Positions 59,157 through 64,000 of a stretch of 64,000 bases of DNA are shown here, in pieces. The notes beneath the pieces were generated by a model. The model saw nothing but the letters and a program-made list of their open reading frames with translations, ran no database searches and was not told the DNA's origin. The translations under genes and the position numbers were made by a program. The stretch's first letter is position 1. Every line of letters starts with the position of its first letter. This DNA comes from S015-6 sp964384945 (GTDB lineage Bacteria; Desulfobacterota; DSWW01). Location: the NCBI GenBank assembly GCA_964384945.1, contig CAYLMK010000009.1:1-64000 (forward strand). Direction: 5' to 3'.

Positions 59157-59843
59157 TCACGGCCTTCCCCCCTCGATCCTCGAGACCGCCCGTCTGAAGT
59201 TTTCGATCAGGGCGCGCACCCTTTCCGGGTCCTTCTTTCCCTTCCGAGCCCCCTCCACGCCGCTCGAGAGGTCGATGCCGCCAGGCCGCACCTCGACAAG
59301 GGCCCTTTCCACATTCTCCGGGCCGATCCCCCCTGCCAGGAAGACCGGAACCGTGGCCCTGGCAACCAGGGCGGCCGCGGCCCTCCAGTCGCCGACCTTC
59401 CCGGTCCCTCCGAGCCGAAGGAAGCCTTGGCTCGTATCCGAGCTGTCCACGAGCAGGGCGTCCGCACCGGCCTGCTCGTACGCCTCCGGGGAGGCCTGGC
59501 CCGGGGCGGGCGGCAGGTGGACGGTCTTCCAGACGCGGCACGAGGCCCGGGCCTTGAGGTCTGTCACGAGGTCCGGCGGCTCGCTGCAGAGGAGCTGCAG
59601 GGCGTGGGGCTCGATCCTGCCCACGGCCTCCAGGGCCTGGTCCAATGAAGGGTTGCAGAGCAGAACGACCACGGGGATTTCGCAAGCCAGAGCGACCCTG
59701 CGGGCCTCCTCGACCGAGAGCCTCCGCTCCGAGAAGCCCACGTCCACGACCAGGCCGCAGAAATCCGCCCCGAGGGCTCCGACGAGGCGCGCGTCTTCCG
59801 GACTGGTCACGCCGCAGATCTTGAGAAGGGGACGGTAGGACAC
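59157..59843 (-). CDS. trpF: phosphoribosylanthranilate isomerase TrpF
   Basis: 228 residues. Third step of tryptophan synthesis, N-(5-phosphoribosyl)anthranilate to its ribulose form. (beta/alpha)8 barrel with the catalytic Cys in LLKICGVTSPEDA, general-acid Asp in ALLVDSSD, phosphate loops FLAGGIGPENVERAL and IDLSSGVEG. The usual N-terminal G-x-x-F-x-x-S-x-R motif is less clear (VVDVGFSERRLS). GTG start with GAGGAG site. No other trp gene is in the window. It follows the 51-residue ORF by 3 bp. Confidence 0.9.
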   Translation of the reverse strand: MSYRPLLKICGVTSPEDARLVGALGADFCGLVVDVGFSERRLSVEEARRVALACEIPVVVLLCNPSLDQALEAVGRIEPHALQLLCSEPPDLVTDLKARASCRVWKTVHLPPAPGQASPEAYEQAGADALLVDSSDTSQGFLRLGGTGKVGDWRAAAALVARATVPVFLAGGIGPENVERALVEVRPGGIDLSSGVEGARKGKKDPERVRALIENFRRAVSRIEGGRP

Positions 59844-59846
59844 GCC

Positions 59847-60002
59847 TCACTCCTCTTCCAGGATTCGCATCCCTGCGTTGTTTGCCTTGGTCAGGATGGC
59901 CGCCCCGAGGACAACGGCGTGCTCGTTGGCCAGGGCGCCCTGCCACCTCGCAAAGGGAGCGCTGTAACAGCCTCTGCAAGGGATGCACGCCTTGGGAAAC
60001 AT
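59847..60002 (-). CDS. 51-residue Cys-rich small protein upstream of trpF
   Basis: ATG at 60002 with GGAGAGG seven bases upstream, stop three bases before the trpF GTG. The N-terminus carries C-I-P-C-R-G-C (MFPKACIPCRGCY), followed by a hydrophobic helix (AVVLGAAILTKANNAGM) and an acidic end. The PCRGC motif recalls the C-terminal cluster region of MvhG/FrhG-type hydrogenase small subunits, so it could be a decayed fragment of such a gene. But the good RBS and tight spacing make a translated small protein plausible. Confidence 0.4.
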   Translation of the reverse strand: MFPKACIPCRGCYSAPFARWQGALANEHAVVLGAAILTKANNAGMRILEEE

Positions 60003-60223
60003 GCTGCGGCCTCTCCGTGGACCCTGCGGTGAGCCGACAACAGGACGGCAGGAAAGCCCCCCTCAGCATTCATAACACATTTTCCCGGGATCCAAAAGCA
60101 GGCGGTCCGGGATGGGAAATACCGCCGTAATCCTTGACAAGCGCTCGGAGGTCCGAGAGACTCTCGTAGTCGATCCGGGACCTTTTTGCACGAGCGAGGC
60201 ATGGAACCTCGAGGAGGGCCGCC

Positions 60224-61441
60224 GTGAAAGAACCCTGCCCGAAGCCGCCCGGGATCAACACGCTCTGCGTGCACGCCGGGGAAGGCATCGACCCGGAGAC
60301 CCGGGCCCTGCGCCGGCCGATCCACATGGCGAATTCTTATGAACTGCCCACGGACATCGGAAGGCTCATCGAGGTGTTCTCCTGGGATCATCTGGACAAG
60401 TTCCAGTACACCCGGGAGCACAGCCCCACGCCTCGGCATCTCGAGGAGCGCCTGGCCGCGCTCGAGGGCTCTGAAGACTGCATCGTCACCGCCAGCGGGA
60501 TGGGCGCCATCTCCGCAGTACTCTTCACCCTTCTCCATGCCGGCGGTCACATCGTGGCCTCCGAGGTCTGCTACACAGGCACGCAGAAGCTGCTGAGCGT
60601 CCACATGCCCCGCTTCGGCGTGGAGGTGAGCCTGGCGGACACCACCGACCCGGAGGCCATCCGGGCCGCCGTCAGGCCGGAGACCAAGGCCCTGTTCGTT
60701 GAGACCCCGGGCAACCCGCTCGTCTTCATCAGCGACATCGAAAAGATGGCCGAGATCGCCCATGCCGTGGGGGCGACCCTGATCGTGGACAGCACCTGGT
60801 CCGGCCTGATCACCCAGAGGCCCATCGCCCTCGGGGCCGATGTCGTGGTTCACAGCGCAACCAAGTACCTGAACGGCCACGGCGACGCCCTGGGCGGCGC
60901 CGTCATGGGACGCAAGAGCCTCCTCGCTCAGGTGCGCGAGTGCGGCATCGTCCATCTGGGCGCCTGCGCGAGCCCGTTCAACGCCTGGCTGATCATGCGC
61001 GGGCTGGTCACCCTGCCCTTGCGGATGCAGAAACACTCGGCCAATGCCATGGAGGTCGCCCGGTTTCTGGAGTCCCACCCGAAGGTGGCCCGGGTGAGGT
61101 ACCCCGGGCTGGAGAGCCATCCCCACCACGGTCTGGCCGCCCGGCAGATGTCCCAATTCTCCGGGATGATGAATTTCAGCATCCGCGCCGGCCTGGAGGA
61201 GAACTTCCGATTCCTCGAGAACCTCACGTTGATCACGCATGCCGTTTCGCTGGGGCATGACCAGAGTCTCATCATCTACATACCGACGCCGTTTTTCTTC
61301 GAGGACATGGTCCGGTTGGACGAGCGCCGGCAGAAGAAGTACTCGCAAATCATGGGAGAGGGCACGTTCCGATTCAGTGTCGGCATCGAGAACCCGGAAG
61401 ACATCATCGGCGACTTGGAACAGGCGCTGGAGACGCTCTGA
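60224..61441 (+). CDS. trans-sulfuration PLP enzyme (cystathionine gamma-synthase/methionine gamma-lyase family)
   Basis: 405 residues from a GTG with a GAGGAGGG site. PLP-dependent Cys/Met metabolism enzyme: YTREHSPTPRHLEERLAALEG (the family Y-x-R-x-x-N/P-P-T), SGMGAISAVL, ETPGNPLVFISDI and the PLP lysine in HSATKYLNGHGDALGG. Members form cystathionine or O-acetylhomoserine products, or release methanethiol from methionine. Immediately upstream of an MttB-type methyltransferase and a transporter, so breakdown of a methylated sulfur or amine compound is one reading. The exact reaction is not decidable. Confidence 0.88.
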   Translation: MKEPCPKPPGINTLCVHAGEGIDPETRALRRPIHMANSYELPTDIGRLIEVFSWDHLDKFQYTREHSPTPRHLEERLAALEGSEDCIVTASGMGAISAVLFTLLHAGGHIVASEVCYTGTQKLLSVHMPRFGVEVSLADTTDPEAIRAAVRPETKALFVETPGNPLVFISDIEKMAEIAHAVGATLIVDSTWSGLITQRPIALGADVVVHSATKYLNGHGDALGGAVMGRKSLLAQVRECGIVHLGACASPFNAWLIMRGLVTLPLRMQKHSANAMEVARFLESHPKVARVRYPGLESHPHHGLAARQMSQFSGMMNFSIRAGLEENFRFLENLTLITHAVSLGHDQSLIIYIPTPFFFEDMVRLDERRQKKYSQIMGEGTFRFSVGIENPEDIIGDLEQALETL

Positions 61442-61474
61442 GCACCGACGTCACGCAAGGCGGAGAGGCGCGTC

Positions 61475-62938
61475 ATGAAGCTCGAACGACTGAAGGTCCT
61501 GCGGGACCAGGAGATCGAAAAGATCCACGAGCAGACGCTCGAAACCCTGAAGACCACCGGTATCCGCGTCATGCTCAAGAAGATGCGGTCCCTGCTGGCC
61601 GAGTGCGGCTGCCGCGTGGACGAAGCGTCCCGGATCGTCCGGTTCCCGCCGGCCGTGGTCGAGGAGTGGGTCCGGAGGGCGCCCTCGGAGTTCGTCGTCT
61701 GCGGGGCCGATCCGGAGGTCCGCTTCCCCGTCGGCCCGCAGGCCAGGGTCTGGGCCGGCCTGGGCACGGCCTTCCGGATGCTCGATGCGGCGAGCGGCGA
61801 GCACCGGCAGGCGACCCAGGAGGACGTGCGAAGGCATCTGATCCTTTTCGATCACCTCGAGAACATCTCCTGCAACCAGATGGACATCTGGGCCCAGGAC
61901 ATCCCCATGCACACCATTCACGTCGAGGCGATACGCACCTGGGCCCGGAACTGCAATAAGTCGATCGGCATGGGGGCCTACGGTGTCCTGGCCACGACCG
62001 ACATGATGGAGATGGTTTCCCTGGTGATGGGGGGCAGGGACCGCCTGAGGGAGAGGCGCCCCTTCTGCGGGGTGGTCAATACCCACTCGCCCCTCTCGAG
62101 CGCCCAGATTCAACTGGAAGGCATGATGATCCTGGGCCGACACCACATGCCGGCCCTCCTGTCGCCCGAGGCCATGGCCGGGACCACGGCCCCGGCGACC
62201 CTTGCCGGGCTTCTCCTGCAGCACAACGCCGAGGTCATCGCGCACGTGGTCATGTCGCAGATCGCCAATCCGGGGTGCCCGGTCCTCTACGGCTCCGTCT
62301 CGACGATCGCGGACATGAGGACCGGCACGCCCGCCATCGGATCGGTCGAGACCGGCCTGATCAGCGCGGCCGCGGCCCAGCTCGGCCACTATTACAGCCT
62401 GCCGGTCCGGGCCGTGGCGGGCGCCACCGAGGCCAAGACCCTGGACATCCAGAGCGGCTTCGAACGCGCGCAGTCCATGATGCTGGCAGCCATGGGGGGC
62501 GCGAACTACATCACCTGCGTGGGCACGCTGGAGTCCACCAACCTCGGAGCGCACGAACTGGCCGTGATCGACAACGAGATCATCGGACGGACGGAAAGGG
62601 CGTTGCGCGGGATCGACGTGAACCCGGAGAAGCTCCTCGCGGACGAAATCCGGCGCATCGGCCCGGAGGGCAACTACCTGACCGAGGACAGCACCCTGGA
62701 GTACTTCAAGGAAGAGCATTTCATCCCCAGGGTGACGGACCGGAAACCCCTCGACATCTGGAAATCATCCGGCCGGAAGGGGATTGCGGAGCACGCTGCC
62801 GCGGAGGTCGAACGGATCCTGGCGCAGCACCGGCCCAGACAGATCGACCCCGGGCTTTCGGGCGCGCTCGACGCCTACGTCGAGCGCGTCCGGAGGCGCA
62901 CACCCGATGACTTCCAGGCGGCGGAATGGGAAGCCTAG
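61475..62938 (+). CDS. MttB/MtgB-family (trimethylamine-type) methyltransferase, no pyrrolysine
   Basis: 487 residues read without an in-frame TAG, so this is a non-pyrrolysine member of the trimethylamine methyltransferase (MttB) superfamily, like glycine-betaine or other quaternary-amine demethylases. Seen: LYGSVSTIADMRTGTPAIGSVETGLISAA, YYSLPVRAVAGATEAKTLD and GANYITCVGTLEST, the conserved barrel segments. These enzymes transfer a methyl group to a corrinoid protein, but no corrinoid protein or activator is in the window. It overlaps the transporter gene by 13 bp. Confidence 0.88.
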   Translation: MKLERLKVLRDQEIEKIHEQTLETLKTTGIRVMLKKMRSLLAECGCRVDEASRIVRFPPAVVEEWVRRAPSEFVVCGADPEVRFPVGPQARVWAGLGTAFRMLDAASGEHRQATQEDVRRHLILFDHLENISCNQMDIWAQDIPMHTIHVEAIRTWARNCNKSIGMGAYGVLATTDMMEMVSLVMGGRDRLRERRPFCGVVNTHSPLSSAQIQLEGMMILGRHHMPALLSPEAMAGTTAPATLAGLLLQHNAEVIAHVVMSQIANPGCPVLYGSVSTIADMRTGTPAIGSVETGLISAAAAQLGHYYSLPVRAVAGATEAKTLDIQSGFERAQSMMLAAMGGANYITCVGTLESTNLGAHELAVIDNEIIGRTERALRGIDVNPEKLLADEIRRIGPEGNYLTEDSTLEYFKEEHFIPRVTDRKPLDIWKSSGRKGIAEHAAAEVERILAQHRPRQIDPGLSGALDAYVERVRRRTPDDFQAAEWEA

Positions 62939-64000
62939 CCGAAGAGCCCTTGTCCTTCCGGGAGACGGTCGTCTACAACCTGGCCGGGTTCTCGCTGAAT
63001 ATCTACGAGACGATCCTGGCTGCCTGGGTGATGTTCTTCTACATCCCCCCGGAAGGCTCCGATCGTGTCCGCTACATCCCGATGGCCTTGATGGGCCTGC
63101 TCCTGGCCGGCGGCCGGATACTCGACGCCGTAACGGATCCGCTGGTCGGCTACCTGAGCGACCACACCCGATCCCGCTGGGGAAGGCGCAGGCCGTACAT
63201 CTTTGTCTCGGCCCCGTTCCTGTTTGCATCGTTCGTTCTCATCTGGCTGCCGCCGGTGAAGGAAACCAGCATCCTCAATGCAGCCTTCCTGGCCGCCGTG
63301 CTCTTTTTCTATTACTGGGCCTACACCGGAGTCCTCATCCCCTGGTTCGCCTTTCTGCCCGAGATGCGGGAAGCGAATGAAAAGCGCGTCCGGGTGGCCA
63401 CCGTCGGCGTGGCCATCGGCGTGGCCGGCGCCCTGGTGGGCGGAGGCCTGTCCGGCCCGCTTCTCGAAGAACGGGGGGCCTTCCGGATGGCCCTCACCCT
63501 CGGCGCGCTCGCCTTTGTCGCCAGCGAACTCACACTCTTCGGCATCCGGGAGAGGCGGCAGCCGCCTTCGGCGGCGCCGCGGTCCTCCGTCAGCCTTTCC
63601 GGATTCCTGCGGCTGATGAAACAGATGTTTGCCGACAGGCAGACCCTCTCCTTCGCGGTCGCGATCCTGCTCGTTCAGTTGACCTATCAACTCCTCCTGA
63701 TGAACGTTCCGTATTTCACCGCGCTCATCCTCGGCCAGGACGAATCGGCCGCGTCCATGCTCATGGGCAAGGTCATTCTCGTGATCGCCCTCTCGATGCC
63801 GGTGTGGTACTGGCTGCTGAGCCGGTTCCCCAAGCGGCACGTGTTCCGGCTCACCATGCTGGCCATGGCGGCCGGTTTCCTGCTCGGCTTTTTCGTCGGC
63901 CGGATTCCGCTGCTCTCCCTGGAGGCCCAGACACTGCTCGTCTTCGGGTTCGTGGCCGCGCTCGTCGGCGGAATGCTCGCCGTCGCGCTGGGTCTCATCG
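62926..64000 (+). CDS. GPH/MFS-type sugar:cation symporter family transporter (3' end outside window)
   Basis: Open to the window edge, at least 358 residues, about ten membrane segments visible. Start MGSLAEEPLSFRETVVYNLAGF overlaps the methyltransferase stop. Matches the glycoside-pentoside-hexuronide:cation symporter family (MelB-like): GRILDAVTDPLVGYLSDHTRSRWGRRRPYI (the conserved loop 2-3 motif) and WFAFLPEMREANEKRVRVATV. In this family the loop reads D-P-x-x-G-x-x-S-D. Given its coupling to an MttB homologue, its substrate may be a small methylated compound rather than a sugar (inference). Confidence 0.88.
   Translation, partial: MGSLAEEPLSFRETVVYNLAGFSLNIYETILAAWVMFFYIPPEGSDRVRYIPMALMGLLLAGGRILDAVTDPLVGYLSDHTRSRWGRRRPYIFVSAPFLFASFVLIWLPPVKETSILNAAFLAAVLFFYYWAYTGVLIPWFAFLPEMREANEKRVRVATVGVAIGVAGALVGGGLSGPLLEERGAFRMALTLGALAFVASELTLFGIRERRQPPSAAPRSSVSLSGFLRLMKQMFADRQTLSFAVAILLVQLTYQLLLMNVPYFTALILGQDESAASMLMGKVILVIALSMPVWYWLLSRFPKRHVFRLTMLAMAAGFLLGFFVGRIPLLSLEAQTLLVFGFVAALVGGMLAVALGLI

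Noticed and set aside
59074..60069. 331-codon minus-strand frame over trpF
   Set aside because: Off-frame relative to trpF; Arg/Gly-rich product without motifs.
60112..60342. 76-codon + strand frame just upstream of the trans-sulfuration gene
   Set aside because: Overlaps the better-supported start at 60224 and shows no recognisable sequence.

Overview
This is a GC-rich window from a Gram-negative, probably anaerobic bacterium. The gene content fits Desulfobacterota (deltaproteobacteria, possibly Syntrophobacterales-like). This taxonomic reading is an inference from a tungsten/molybdenum aldehyde oxidoreductase next to a GlcD/GlcF-type dehydrogenase, a pyrophosphate-type phosphofructokinase, an MttB-family methyltransferase, sigma-54 promoters with an NtrC-type activator, and LPS export (LptF/LptG), periplasmic glucan (OpgG/OpgH) and Braun-type lipoprotein genes. 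I saw no rRNA, tRNA, CRISPR array, intact insertion sequence or phage gene.

Layout. 0-0.65 kb: a 4Fe-4S ferredoxin fragment and otherwise no gene. 0.65-8.0 kb (+): a penicillin-acylase-family lipoprotein, then an AOR-GlcD-GlcF redox operon. 8.1-13.4 kb (-): an NFACT-R domain protein, a small Fe-S-type operon (FmdB zinc ribbon, IscU/NifU-like scaffold, NifX/NifB-domain protein), a GNAT-like protein and an ABC-2 exporter. 13.4-19.7 kb: an AT-rich control region with three GGAAC-N5-GTTCC palindromes and a consensus-perfect sigma-54 promoter. It drives a + strand operon of two small proteins, a lysine 2,3-aminomutase, a tandem ATP-grasp ligase, a GCS2-like ligase and a C26 gamma-glutamyl hydrolase. 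19.8-27.2 kb (+): a periplasmic glucan operon from a clear sigma-70 promoter, with three accessory genes around opgG and opgH. 27.3-37.1 kb: peptidoglycan genes (DD-carboxypeptidase, NlpC/P60-beta-barrel fusion, class A PBP, two L,D-transpeptidases, a Lpp-like lipoprotein) plus an anion transporter.

37.6-42.0 kb: citrate synthase diverges from a PPi-type phosphofructokinase that has its own sigma-54 promoter, followed by a glycosyltransferase. 42.0-45.0 kb (-): a RimK-like ligase / 7TM inactive transglutaminase / retropepsin cassette. 45.5-48.8 kb (+): an NtrC-type regulator, a collapsed sulfatase gene and a GGDEF protein. 48.9-55.5 kb (+): an envelope cluster of two cysteine phosphatases, a GT39-type glycosyltransferase, LptF, LptG and a heptosyltransferase-type GT9. 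55.4-60.0 kb (-): a hybrid histidine kinase, NudC, TrpF and a 51-residue Cys-rich protein. 60.2-64 kb (+): a trans-sulfuration PLP enzyme, an MttB-family methyltransferase and a GPH-type transporter cut by the window end.

The most interesting unit is the sigma-54 operon at 13.77-19.7 kb. The aminomutase keeps both lysine-specifying aspartates, so beta-lysine is the expected product. No ablB acetyltransferase is present; instead the operon encodes two amide-forming ligase families and a gamma-glutamyl hydrolase, which suggests an uncharacterised route to a beta-lysine-containing (gamma-glutamyl) small peptide. It lies directly upstream of an enlarged periplasmic-glucan operon, so osmotic or envelope adaptation is a reasonable working theme, but that is inference.
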